Assembly: GCF_016862315.1 (NCBI RefSeq)
Contig: NZ_BOMS01000053.1
Location: 1 to 64,000 of the forward strand
Length of the DNA stretch: 64,000 nucleotides
DNA from: Actinoplanes palleronii
Lineage (GTDB): Bacteria > Actinomycetota > Actinomycetes > Mycobacteriales > Micromonosporaceae
Reading direction: 5' to 3'
The first letter of the stretch is position 1. Every line of letters starts with the position of its first letter. Both the position numbers and the translations under genes were made by a program. Of this stretch, positions 43,567 to 51,519 are shown piece after piece. Under the pieces are notes generated by a model. It was not told where the DNA came from. It did not search any database and saw only the letters and a program-made list of their open reading frames with translations.

Positions 43567-44703
43567 GTGCGGATCGGGATCGTCTCGCCCTACTCGTTCG
43601 ACGTCCCCGGCGGTGTGCAGAACCACATCATGGACCTGGCCGAGGCGCTGATCGATTCCGGTAACCACGTCAGCGTGCTGGCACCCGCCGACGAGGACGC
43701 CGAACTGCCGCACTACCTGGTGCCGGCCGGGCGGGCGCTGCCACTGCCGTACAACGGGTCGGTCGCCCGGATCGCCTTCGGGCCGGTCTCCACCGCCCGG
43801 GTGCGCCGCTGGCTGGCCCGCGGCGAGTTCGACGTGCTGCACGTGCACGAGCCGCTCACCCCCAGCCTGTCGCTGCTCGCGGTGCTCTCCGCGCGCGGCC
43901 CGGTGGTGGCCACCTTCCACACCGCGATGACCCGCTCCCGGGCCCTCGCCGTCGCGCAGAACTTCCTGCAGCCGGTGATGGAGAAGATCACCGCACGGAT
44001 CGCGGTCAGCGAACTGGCCCGCAAGGTGCAGGTGGAGCACCTCGGTGGCGGCGCCGTGGAGATCCCCAACGGGGTCGCGGTGCGCAAGTTCGCCACCGCG
44101 CCCGCTCTGCCGGGCTGGCCCGGGGAGGGCGGTGCGATCGGTTTCCTCGGCCGTTTCACCGAGCCTCGCAAGGGGTTCCCGCTTCTTCGTACGGCGTTCG
44201 TCGCGCTGGCCGCCGAGCGACCCGGCCTGCGTCTGCTGGTGGCCGGCCCCGGCGACCGGGACGAGCTCTTCGAGGACATCCCGGCCGAGTTCCACTCCCG
44301 GGTCGAGTTCCTCGGGCTGGTCAGCGAGCCGGACAAGGCCCGGATGCTGCGCAGCGTCGACGTCTACGTGGCGCCGAACACCGGCGGCGAGAGCTTCGGC
44401 ATGATCCTCACCGAGGCGATGGCGGCCGGCGCGGCGATCGCGGCCAGCGACCTCGACGCGTTCCGTCGGGTATTGGACGGTGGCCGGGCCGGCGCGCTCT
44501 TCCCGAACGGCGACGCGACAGCGCTCACCGAACTGCTCGGCGACCTCCTCGACAACCCCGCCCGACGGGCTGACCTGGCCTCCTGCGCCCGGCAGACGGT
44601 CGGAGCGTTCGACTGGCCGAGTGTGGCCGCCCGGGTGCTCGAGGTCTACACCACGGCGATCGAGGCCACCGACGGGCGCGTTTTCGACGACAACGGGGCC
44701 TGA
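43567..44703 (+). CDS. pimA: Phosphatidylinositol alpha-mannosyltransferase
   Basis: A 378-residue GT-B, family 4 mannosyltransferase. The N-terminal motif MRIGIVSPYSFDVPGGVQNH (1-20) and ATFHTAMTRSRAL (about 117-129) are characteristic of PimA, which attaches the first mannose from GDP-mannose to phosphatidylinositol. The donor domain has FLGRFTEPRKGFPLL (about 196-210) and the EX7E segment GESFGMILTEAMAAGAAI (about 276-293). GTG 43567 has an AGGAGG site. It ends the pgsA-acyltransferase-pimA block. Confidence 0.95.
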   Translation: MRIGIVSPYSFDVPGGVQNHIMDLAEALIDSGNHVSVLAPADEDAELPHYLVPAGRALPLPYNGSVARIAFGPVSTARVRRWLARGEFDVLHVHEPLTPSLSLLAVLSARGPVVATFHTAMTRSRALAVAQNFLQPVMEKITARIAVSELARKVQVEHLGGGAVEIPNGVAVRKFATAPALPGWPGEGGAIGFLGRFTEPRKGFPLLRTAFVALAAERPGLRLLVAGPGDRDELFEDIPAEFHSRVEFLGLVSEPDKARMLRSVDVYVAPNTGGESFGMILTEAMAAGAAIAASDLDAFRRVLDGGRAGALFPNGDATALTELLGDLLDNPARRADLASCARQTVGAFDWPSVAARVLEVYTTAIEATDGRVFDDNGA

Positions 44704-44742
44704 TCCGTCCGGGGCAGGTAACGGTCGGACACATTCCGGCAC

Positions 44743-44748
44743 TACGAT
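44743..44748 (+). promoter_or_regulatory. -10 hexamer TACGAT, leaderless-type
   Basis: TACGAT ends 7 nt before the ATG at 44756. Confidence 0.5.
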
Positions 44749-44755
44749 GCCCCGC

Positions 44756-45286
44756 ATGTGGTGGGTGGTGGGTGCCGTCGTGCTGGCCGCGATCTTCTCG
44801 GCGTACCTCGGTTGGACCGCCCAGCGGGTCGAGCGGGTGCACGCCCGCGCCCAGTCGGCGGAACGCGCCCTCGACGCCCACCTGCTGCGCCGCGCCGCGG
44901 CCGCCGCGGTGGTCGCCGAGCAGAGCGACGCGATCGAGCTGTACGCCGCCGCGCGGCTGGCCCTGGACGCCGAGCCGGACGAGCGGGAGTCCGCCGAGAA
45001 CGACCTGACCCGGCAGCTGCACGGGATCGTGCTGAACCCGGCCGACCCGGCGGCACGCACCCTGATCGGCAGCAGCCGGCGGGTGGTGCTGGCCCGGCAG
45101 GTGCACACCGACCTGGTCCGGGACGCGCTCACCGCGCGGCGCCGCAAACTGGTGCGGGTGCTGCGGCTGCCCGGGCGCTACCCGATGCCGCGGTACTTCG
45201 ACATCGTCGAGCCGATCATGCCGGCCCTGCCGATGCCGGTCCCGGTCCCAGCCGTTCCTCCGGAGACCCCGCTCCCCGTCCTTTGA
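44756..45286 (+). CDS. Conserved membrane protein of the PIM locus
   Basis: A 176-residue protein with one N-terminal membrane helix (WWVVGAVVLAAIFSAYLGWT, 2-21) and a long charged helical domain (ERVHARAQSAERALDAHLLR), probably coiled coil. The C-terminus is a Pro-rich stretch (MPALPMPVPVPAVPPE). It resembles LemA-like anchored proteins in general layout, and mycobacteria carry a membrane protein gene at the same place after pimA. Function unknown. ATG 44756 is placed by TACGAT seven bases upstream. A strong terminator follows after two bases. Confidence 0.75.
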   Translation: MWWVVGAVVLAAIFSAYLGWTAQRVERVHARAQSAERALDAHLLRRAAAAAVVAEQSDAIELYAAARLALDAEPDERESAENDLTRQLHGIVLNPADPAARTLIGSSRRVVLARQVHTDLVRDALTARRRKLVRVLRLPGRYPMPRYFDIVEPIMPALPMPVPVPAVPPETPLPVL

Positions 45287-45288
45287 CG

Positions 45289-45318
45289 AAAAAGGGCCGC
45301 CCAGCCGGGCGGCCCTTT
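45289..45318. terminator. Bidirectional terminator between the PIM locus and pdxS
   Basis: A perfect 13-bp stem AAAAGGGCCGCCC / GGGCGGCCCTTTT with an agcc loop. A-tracts and T-tracts at the two ends give U-runs on both strands, fitting the convergent genes that end at 45286 and 45331. Confidence 0.95.
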
Positions 45319-45330
45319 TCCACGAGATGA

Positions 45331-46227
45331 CTACCAGCCACGCTCGGCGAGCCGGTGCGGCTGCGGGATCTCCTCGACGTTGATCCCGACCATGGCCTCG
45401 CCCAGCCCCCGCGACACCTTGGCGATCACGTCCGGGTCGTCGTGGAACGTGGTCGCCTTGACGATCGCCTCGGCGCGCTGTGCCGGGTTGCCGGACTTGA
45501 AGATGCCCGAGCCGACGAACACGCCCTCGGCGCCGAGCTGCATCATCATGGCCGCGTCGGCCGGCGTGGCGATGCCACCCGCGGTGAACAGCACGACCGG
45601 CAGCTTGCCCGCCTCGGCGACCTCCTTGACCAGCTCGTACGGCGCCTGCAGCTCCTTCGCGGCGACGTACAGCTCGTCCTCCGGCAGGGTCTGCAACCGG
45701 CGGATCTCCGCGCGGATCTTGCGCATGTGGGTGGTCGCGTTCGAGACGTCGCCGGTGCCGGCCTCGCCCTTCGAACGGATCATCGCGGCGCCCTCGGTGA
45801 TCCGGCGCAGCGCCTCACCCAGGTTCGTCGCACCACACACGAACGGCGTGGTGAACTGCCACTTGTCGATGTGGTTGGCGAAGTCGGCCGGTGTCAGCAC
45901 CTCGGACTCGTCGATGTAGTCGACGCCGAGCGACTGCAGCACCTGCGCCTCGACGAAGTGCCCGATCCGGGCCTTGGCCATCACCGGGATCGACACCGTG
46001 TTGATGATGGCGTCGATCATGTCGGGGTCCGACATCCGCGACACGCCACCCTGGGCCCGGATGTCAGCCGGCACCCGCTCCAGCGCCATCACGGCCACCG
46101 CGCCGGCGTCCTCAGCGATCTTCGCCTGCTCGGAGTTGACGACGTCCATGATCACGCCGCCCTTGAGCATCTCCGCCATGCCGCGCTTGACGCGAGCGGT
46201 CCCGACGGCGGGCTGGTTCTCAGACAT
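45331..46227 (-). CDS. pdxS: Pyridoxal 5'-phosphate synthase, synthase subunit
   Basis: A 298-residue (beta/alpha)8 enzyme that condenses ribose 5-phosphate, glyceraldehyde 3-phosphate and ammonia into PLP. Family signatures: [20 protein letters not shown], the catalytic Lys region [16 protein letters not shown] (about 79-94), and [18 protein letters not shown]. It needs PdxT for ammonia. Full length and intact. Unusually, it lies on the opposite strand from pdxT, 288 bp away and divergent, so the two subunits cannot share a transcript. ATG 46227 is preceded by an AGGAG-type site (cgaggagt on the minus strand). Confidence 0.97.
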   Translation of the reverse strand: MSENQPAVGTARVKRGMAEMLKGGVIMDVVNSEQAKIAEDAGAVAVMALERVPADIRAQGGVSRMSDPDMIDAIINTVSIPVMAKARIGHFVEAQVLQSLGVDYIDESEVLTPADFANHIDKWQFTTPFVCGATNLGEALRRITEGAAMIRSKGEAGTGDVSNATTHMRKIRAEIRRLQTLPEDELYVAAKELQAPYELVKEVAEAGKLPVVLFTAGGIATPADAAMMMQLGAEGVFVGSGIFKSGNPAQRAEAIVKATTFHDDPDVIAKVSRGLGEAMVGINVEEIPQPHRLAERGW

Positions 46228-46378
46228 ACGACTCCTCGTGCGGGGTTGTTAGGGCGATCCTACGAAGCTGTTACCGGACCCCTCGATAGCCAATCGACCC
46301 CATGGTGGCCTGCATTAGCCGCCAACCCCGCCCCGCCAGGCCGCTTCCCCCTCCGGCCGCAGCGCGCCTCCCTGCCCC

Positions 46379-46431
46379 GGCTGGCGCTCAGGGGTGTCTC
46401 CGGGGCATTGAGGCACCCCTCAGCACCAGCC
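46379..46431 (+). repeat. Palindromic repeat copy B, between pdxS and pdxT
   Basis: A 53-bp copy: GGCTGGCGCTCAGGGGTGTC, loop, GGCACCCCTCAGCACCAGCC. The arms pair at 17 of 20 positions. It lies in the middle of the divergent pdxS/pdxT promoter region, 152 bp from the pdxS start and 85 bp from the pdxT start. Confidence 0.9.
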
Positions 46432-46502
46432 GGGGTCCGCCGCCGGCCGGCGGCGGTGGAGCCGGGGGTGACCACGGTGCGCGGGGGGCGCGCGGGGCGT
46501 TT

Positions 46503-46508
46503 TAGAGT
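46503..46508 (+). promoter_or_regulatory. -10 hexamer TAGAGT, leaderless-type
   Basis: TAGAGT ends 7 nt before the pdxT GTG at 46516; no ribosome site is present. Confidence 0.6.
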
Positions 46509-46515
46509 TGTCGGC

Positions 46516-47121
46516 GTGAACATCGGAGTGCTGGCCCTGCAGGGCGACGTGCGCGAACACCTGTCCGCCCTGGCCGAGTCGGACGTGCTGGCGCGGCCCA
46601 TCCGGCGGCCCGAGGAACTCGCCGACGTCGACGCGCTGGTGATCCCCGGCGGTGAGTCCACCACGATGAGCAACCTGGCGATCAGTTTCGGCCTGCTCGA
46701 CCCGATCCGGAAGCGGATCGCGGACGGCATGCCGGTCTACGGCTCCTGCGCCGGCATGATCATGCTGGCCACCACGGTCCTGGACGGCCGTCCCGACCAG
46801 GAGTCCTTCCAGGGGATCGAGATGACCGTCCGGCGCAACGCGTTCGGCCGGCAGATCGCCTCGTTCGAGGCGGACGTGGAGATCGAGGGCATCGCCGGCG
46901 GCGATTTCCACGCTGTCTTCATCCGCGCGCCGTGGGTCGAACAGGTCGGACCCGACGTGCGGGTGCTGGGGCGCGTTGATAGTGGTGACACCGCCGGTAG
47001 GATTGTCGCCGTTCGGCAGGGCAACCTGCTCGCCACGGCTTTCCACCCGGAGCTGACCGGCGACCTTCGCGTCCACCGGTACTTCGTCGAGATGGTCCGC
47101 CAGGCCGCACCCGCACGGTAG
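46516..47121 (+). CDS. pdxT: Pyridoxal 5'-phosphate synthase, glutaminase subunit
   Basis: A 201-residue class I glutamine amidotransferase that supplies ammonia to PdxS. The opening [20 protein letters not shown] is diagnostic, the oxyanion motif is [11 protein letters not shown], the nucleophile Cys lies in [10 protein letters not shown] (about 78), and the His/Glu pair is in AFHPELTGD (about 179). All catalytic residues are present. GTG 46516 is set by TAGAGT seven bases upstream. yebC follows after 15 bp with its own ribosome site and is probably co-transcribed. Confidence 0.97.
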   Translation: MNIGVLALQGDVREHLSALAESDVLARPIRRPEELADVDALVIPGGESTTMSNLAISFGLLDPIRKRIADGMPVYGSCAGMIMLATTVLDGRPDQESFQGIEMTVRRNAFGRQIASFEADVEIEGIAGGDFHAVFIRAPWVEQVGPDVRVLGRVDSGDTAGRIVAVRQGNLLATAFHPELTGDLRVHRYFVEMVRQAAPAR

Positions 47122-47136
47122 ACACGGAGGTTACGC

Positions 47137-47889
47137 ATGTCCGGCCACTCCAAATGGGCGACGACCAAGCACAAGAAGGCGGTCGTCGACGCCAAGCGCG
47201 GCAAGATGTTCGCCAAGCTCATCAAGAACATCGAGGTCGCGGCCCGGACCGGCGGCGGCGACCCGTCCGGTAACCCCACGCTCTACGACGCCATCCAGAA
47301 GGCGAAGAAGAGCTCGGTCCCCAACGACAACATCAACAACGCGGTCAAGCGCGGTTCCGGCCTGGAAGGCGGCGGCGCCGACTGGCAGACGATCATGTAT
47401 GAGGGGTACGGCCCGAACGGCGTGGCCCTGCTGATCGAGTGCCTCACCGACAACCGCAACCGCGCGGCCACCGAGGTGCGCACCGCGCTGACCCGCAACG
47501 GCGGCACGTTCGCCGACGCCGGTTCGGTGTCGTACCTGTTCAACCGCAAGGGCCAGGTGATCATCCCGAAGGCCGAGCTGAGCGAGGACGACGTGATGCT
47601 CGCCGTCCTGGAGGCCGGCGCCGAGGAGATCAACGACCTGGGCGACTCGTTCGAGGTGGTCAGCGAGCCGACCGACCTGATCGCGGTCCGCAACGCCCTG
47701 CAGGCCGCCGGCATCGAGTACGACTCGGCCGAGTCCCCGCTGGTCCCCACGATGACGGTGGAGCTGGACGAGGAACCGGCGCGCAAGACGTTCAAGCTGA
47801 TCGACGCGCTCGACGACTGCGACGACGTCCAGAACGTCTACGCCAACTTCGACATCTCCGACGAGGTAATGGCACTCATCGACGCGTAA
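47137..47889 (+). CDS. yebC: YebC/PmpR-family protein
   Basis: A 250-residue three-domain protein. It opens with the invariant [20 protein letters not shown] and carries [20 protein letters not shown] and [16 protein letters not shown]. Members act as DNA-binding regulators or, as more recently reported for some, help ribosomes through proline-rich stalls; which applies here is not shown. GGAGG precedes the ATG. Its place between pdxT and ruvC is the usual actinobacterial one. A 25-bp perfect inverted repeat begins nine bases after the stop. Confidence 0.95.
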   Translation: MSGHSKWATTKHKKAVVDAKRGKMFAKLIKNIEVAARTGGGDPSGNPTLYDAIQKAKKSSVPNDNINNAVKRGSGLEGGGADWQTIMYEGYGPNGVALLIECLTDNRNRAATEVRTALTRNGGTFADAGSVSYLFNRKGQVIIPKAELSEDDVMLAVLEAGAEEINDLGDSFEVVSEPTDLIAVRNALQAAGIEYDSAESPLVPTMTVELDEEPARKTFKLIDALDDCDDVQNVYANFDISDEVMALIDA

Positions 47890-47897
47890 TCAGCGGC

Positions 47898-47974
47898 CGG
47901 ACGGGCCGGTTCCCGCGCATTCGACAGGTGCTTTCGCCTCTGGCCGAATGAATGCGCGGGAACCGGCCCGTCCG
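47898..47974. repeat. Perfect 25-bp inverted repeat between convergent genes
   Basis: Arm CGGACGGGCCGGTTCCCGCG plus CATTC (47898-47922) is exactly complementary to 47950-47974, with a 27-nt loop. It lies between the yebC stop (47889) and the minus gene stop (47992). There is no U-run on either side, so it is either an unusual bidirectional terminator or a repeat element. Part of the arm recurs at 47974-47980 (cattcg). Confidence 0.9.
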
Positions 47975-47991
47975 CATTCGCGGGCTGCCGG

Positions 47992-48549
47992 TCAGAGGCC
48001 GGGGCCGGCGAGCCAGGACATGTATTGGACCATCGTCGTGATCAGGATGACGCTGCCGATGATGAGGCGGGCGACGCGGCGGTTCTGGGACTGGCGCCAG
48101 GCGTGCATCCAGGCGACTCCGGCGTCGGCGAGAGTGCGCAGGCCCGCTCTGGCCGTACCCTCGATGACTGCGGCCTTGCGCAGAGCGATGCTGGCGGCCG
48201 GACCGCTCACCGGGACCGGCGATCCTTCCGGGGTGCGCAGCACGCGGACCTCGACCTCGTAGATCTGGTCGTCCCGCCAGGCAGCGGTCCGTTTCAGCAG
48301 GCGTCTGCGCAGGTAGAGCCCGGGTGCGTCGGAGTGGGTGAGGCGGCCCCACCAGCACAGCCGGCGCCAGTGGGCGGCCAGGTCGACCAGCAGGTCCTGA
48401 TAGATCTCCTGACCCACCGGGTCGCCGCCGACCAGGCGCACGGCCTCATACCGCAGCTCACGCTCGTGTGCCGCGATCACATCGACGAACTCTGGCGGTG
48501 GATCGTCCTCCATCGGCGGTATGAGGTACACGGCTACCTCCCACCCCAT
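47992..48549 (-). CDS. Membrane-anchored protein with sigma-region-2-like N-terminus
   Basis: A protein of up to 185 residues. Residues about 25-110 are helical and weakly resemble sigma-70 region 2: [20 protein letters not shown], then [21 protein letters not shown] single membrane helix ends the protein ([19 protein letters not shown], about 160-178). No region 4 DNA-binding domain is present, so it is not a standard sigma factor. Start ATG 48549 or 48515 (MEDDPPPEF) are both possible; neither has a ribosome site. It is inserted between yebC and ruvC on the other strand and is divergent from ruvC. Function unknown. Confidence 0.65.
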   Translation of the reverse strand: MGWEVAVYLIPPMEDDPPPEFVDVIAAHERELRYEAVRLVGGDPVGQEIYQDLLVDLAAHWRRLCWWGRLTHSDAPGLYLRRRLLKRTAAWRDDQIYEVEVRVLRTPEGSPVPVSGPAASIALRKAAVIEGTARAGLRTLADAGVAWMHAWRQSQNRRVARLIIGSVILITTMVQYMSWLAGPGL

Positions 48550-48628
48550 CGTCGAGGCGTGTCGGCGGCGGGCGCAAGAGGGCGGGGTACTAGGGTGTCG
48601 AACACACGTACGTGAGGGGAGGGCCGCG

Positions 48629-49156
48629 GTGCGCGTGCTCGGCATCGACCCGGGTCTCACCCGGTGCGGCGTCGGTGTGGTCGAGGGAGTGCCCGGTCGT
48701 CCCGGTAAGTTGATCGGGTACTTCGTGGTTCGCACCGACACCGATGCCGACATCGCGCATCGGCTGCTGCATCTGGATCGTGGGTTGACCGATCTGGTGG
48801 CCGAACACAAGCCCGACGCGGTCGCCGTGGAGCGGGTGTTCGCCCAGCACAACGTGCAGACGGTGATCGGCACCGCGCAGGCCAGCGGCGTCGCCGTGCT
48901 GGCCGGCGCCCGGGCCGGGCTGCCCGTCGAGATGTATACGCCGAGCGAGGTGAAGGCGGCCGTGACCGGCTCCGGCACCGCGGGCAAGGCCCAGGTGACC
49001 GCGATGGTGACCCGCCTGCTGCAGCTCGACGCCCCGCCCAAACCGGCCGACGCGGCGGACGCCCTCGCGCTGGCCATCTGCCACATCTGGCGCGGCGGAA
49101 CCCGCGCGAAGATCCAAGCCGCGGCGCTCGCCGCCGCCCGCAGGAGCACTCGATGA
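48629..49156 (+). CDS. ruvC: Holliday junction resolvase RuvC
   Basis: A 175-residue RNase H-fold endonuclease. The four acidic active-site residues are visible: Asp in [13 protein letters not shown] (about 7), Glu in [11 protein letters not shown] (about 69), and two Asp in [12 protein letters not shown] (about 139-142). It cuts Holliday junctions symmetrically within RuvAB complexes. GTG 48629 has a GGGAGGG site, and TAGGGT at about 48592 is a suitable -10. The stop overlaps the ruvA start (ATGA). Confidence 0.97.
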   Translation: MRVLGIDPGLTRCGVGVVEGVPGRPGKLIGYFVVRTDTDADIAHRLLHLDRGLTDLVAEHKPDAVAVERVFAQHNVQTVIGTAQASGVAVLAGARAGLPVEMYTPSEVKAAVTGSGTAGKAQVTAMVTRLLQLDAPPKPADAADALALAICHIWRGGTRAKIQAAALAAARRSTR

Positions 49157-49755
49157 TCGCCAGCGTGCGCGGCGTGGTCGCCGCGATCCTTCATGACAGT
49201 GCCGTGGTCGAGGTGGGCGGTGTCGGCATGCGGGTGTTCTGCACGCCGAACACGCTCGCCGGGCTGCGCACCGGCGCCGAGGCCCGGTTCGCCACCACGC
49301 TGATCGTCCGCGAGGACTCGCTCACCCTGTTCGGCTTCGCCGACGAGGACGAGCGGCAACTGTTCGACCTGCTGCTGACGGCGAACGGGGTGGGTCCGCG
49401 GACCGCGCAGGCGGTCCTCGCGGTGCACCAGCCGGACGCGGTCCGGCGGGCGATCGCCGGTGGCGACCTGGCCGCCCTGACCAAGGTGCCGGGCATCGGC
49501 AAGCGCGGTGCCGAGAAGCTGGTCGTCGAGCTCAAGGACAAGATCGGCCCGATCGGCCTGCTCGACGGCGGGTCGGCCGGCGTGCTCGCCGGGGCCTGGC
49601 AGGAGCAGGTCCGGCAGGGCGTGCTCGCGCTCGGCTGGTCCGCCGCCCAGGCCGACCAGGCGGTGGCTGCGGTCTCCGAGACCATCGACGGCGAGGTCCC
49701 GTCGGTGCCGATCCTGCTCCGCCAGGCGATCCGGCTGCTCGGGAAGACTCGATGA
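49153..49755 (+). CDS. ruvA: Holliday junction branch-migration protein RuvA
   Basis: A 200-residue junction-binding protein. The N-terminal OB fold begins [20 protein letters not shown]. Two helix-hairpin-helix motifs follow ([18 protein letters not shown] and [20 protein letters not shown], about 75-130). The C-terminal domain III (about 150-200) contacts RuvB. Both ends overlap neighbours by four bases, so ruvC, ruvA and ruvB are translated together. Length is standard. Confidence 0.97.
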   Translation: MIASVRGVVAAILHDSAVVEVGGVGMRVFCTPNTLAGLRTGAEARFATTLIVREDSLTLFGFADEDERQLFDLLLTANGVGPRTAQAVLAVHQPDAVRRAIAGGDLAALTKVPGIGKRGAEKLVVELKDKIGPIGLLDGGSAGVLAGAWQEQVRQGVLALGWSAAQADQAVAAVSETIDGEVPSVPILLRQAIRLLGKTR

Positions 49756-50819
49756 CCGAGGAGTTCGGCGACGACGACCCCGACCTGGTCTCCGCGCTGG
49801 CCGGCGACGAGGAACTGGACGCCGAGGCGAGCGTCCGGCCGAAACGGCTTGCCGACTTCATCGCGCAGCACCGGGTCCGTGACCAGCTGGAACTGCTGCT
49901 CAAGGGCGCGATGGGCCGGGGCACCCCGCCCGACCACATCCTGCTGTCCGGCCCGCCCGGGCTGGGCAAGACCACGCTGGCCAACATCGTGGCGGCCGAG
50001 TTGGGCGCCGGGATCCGGACCACCAGCGGCCCGGTGATCGAGCGGTCCGGCGACCTGGCCGCGATCCTGACCGGCCTGGCGCCGGGCGACGTGCTGTTCA
50101 TCGACGAGATCCACCGGATCGCCAAGCCGGCCGAGGAGCTGCTCTACAGCGCCATGGAGGACTTCCGGGTCGACGTGGTGGTGGGCAAGGGTCCCGGCGC
50201 CACCGCGATCCCGCTGGACGTGGAGCCGTTCACCCTGGTCGGCGCGACCACCCGGGCGGGTCTGCTGAGCGGGCCGATGCGCGACCGGTTCGGTTTCGTC
50301 GCGCACCTCGACTTCTACTCACCCGCCGACCTCGACTCTCTGCTGCACCGTTCGGCCCGGATCCTCGGGGTGCCGATCACCGCGGACGGCGCGGCCGAGA
50401 TCGCCGGGCGCTCCCGGGGCACCCCGCGCATCGCGAACCGGTTGCTGCGCCGGGTCCGTGACTTCGCCGAGGTCCGGGCCGACGGCATCGTCACCGAGGC
50501 GGTGGCCCGGGCCGCCCTCAAGGTGTACGACGTGGACGCGCTCGGACTGGACCGTCTCGACCGCGCGGTGCTGCGCGCGCTGATCGAGTCGTTCAAGGGC
50601 GGGCCGGTCGGGCTCTCCACCCTGGCCGTGGCGGTCGGTGAGCAGTCCGACACGGTGGAGGAGGTGTGTGAGCCGTTCCTGGTCCGGGCCGGTCTGCTGG
50701 CGCGTACCCCGCGCGGCCGGGTGGCCACCGAGGCGGGCTGGGCGCACCTGGGTCACACTCCGCCTCAAGACGGCAGGTCCGGGGTCTTTCAGGGTGACCT
50801 GTTCGCACGAGATACATAA
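49752..50819 (+). CDS. ruvB: Holliday junction branch-migration ATPase RuvB
   Basis: A 355-residue AAA+ motor. Walker A is [15 protein letters not shown] (about 73-87), Walker B LFIDEIHR, sensor 1 [11 protein letters not shown], and the arginine-finger region [10 protein letters not shown] winged-helix domain ends the protein (about 275-345). It drives branch migration together with RuvA. The typical SOS box is not evident upstream of the operon. The ATG overlaps the ruvA stop. The stop is followed by a 146-bp gap with the yajC promoter. Confidence 0.97.
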   Translation: MTEEFGDDDPDLVSALAGDEELDAEASVRPKRLADFIAQHRVRDQLELLLKGAMGRGTPPDHILLSGPPGLGKTTLANIVAAELGAGIRTTSGPVIERSGDLAAILTGLAPGDVLFIDEIHRIAKPAEELLYSAMEDFRVDVVVGKGPGATAIPLDVEPFTLVGATTRAGLLSGPMRDRFGFVAHLDFYSPADLDSLLHRSARILGVPITADGAAEIAGRSRGTPRIANRLLRRVRDFAEVRADGIVTEAVARAALKVYDVDALGLDRLDRAVLRALIESFKGGPVGLSTLAVAVGEQSDTVEEVCEPFLVRAGLLARTPRGRVATEAGWAHLGHTPPQDGRSGVFQGDLFARDT

Positions 50820-50965
50820 ATATCCCTCGTGATGTGAACGTGACGTGTGCCGCATTCGTAGTCTCCAGGTTGACCGATTAGACTCGCCTCCGCTTCAACC
50901 CGGATGTTTTGACGCCTCGGACCGCCTCTACAGCGGTGCCGGAGGCCTACGGAAGGCTGTTTGTC

Positions 50966-51376
50966 GTGCCCCTGTACCTGGCCGAGTCCGCCAGCGGGAA
51001 TCCCCTTGGCCTGTTCCTGCCCTTCATTCTGATCATCGGCGTGATGTATTTCCTGATGATCCGGCCGCAGCAGAAGAAGCGGCGTGAAGCGATGGAGATG
51101 CAGAACAAGATCGGACCCGGCGACGAGATCGTCACCATCGGCGGCCTGCACGGCACCGTGGTCGGTGTGGCGGACGACGTGGTGACCCTGGAGATCGCGC
51201 CGGACGTTCAGGTCCGGTTCGCTCGCCCGGCGATCGCGCGGGTGCTCACCCGCGCCGACGAGCCGGTCGCCGAGGAGTCGGTCACCGACGAGTCGGAGGC
51301 CGAGGAGCCGGTGGTCGCCGAGCCTTCCGTCGAGGAGCCGGTGAACCCGGTCGTCGACGTCCGTAAGAAGGACTGA
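50966..51376 (+). CDS. yajC: Preprotein translocase subunit YajC
   Basis: A 136-residue accessory subunit of SecDF. One membrane helix (PLGLFLPFILIIGVMYFLMI, about 13-32) is followed at once by RPQQKKRRE, the family signature, and a small beta domain (GDEIVTIGGLHGTVVGVADD). The acidic C-terminal 45 residues (EEPVVAEPSVEEPVNPVV) are longer than in E. coli, as usual in actinobacteria. GTG 50966 is set by GGAAGG nine bases upstream. A TAGACT at about 50878 could be the promoter. Confidence 0.93.
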   Translation: MPLYLAESASGNPLGLFLPFILIIGVMYFLMIRPQQKKRREAMEMQNKIGPGDEIVTIGGLHGTVVGVADDVVTLEIAPDVQVRFARPAIARVLTRADEPVAEESVTDESEAEEPVVAEPSVEEPVNPVVDVRKKD

Positions 51377-51519
51377 CAGGACGTTCTTCCGGACCGGCCC
51401 GCGGCCTCCCAGCCGGCGGGTCCGGTCCGTCCCGGCCGCCGTTTCGACCGTCGACGGCCGGCCATCGATCGACAGTGCCGCGCGGATCGCGCGGCCGGAA
51501 CACAGGGAGACCTAACGCC

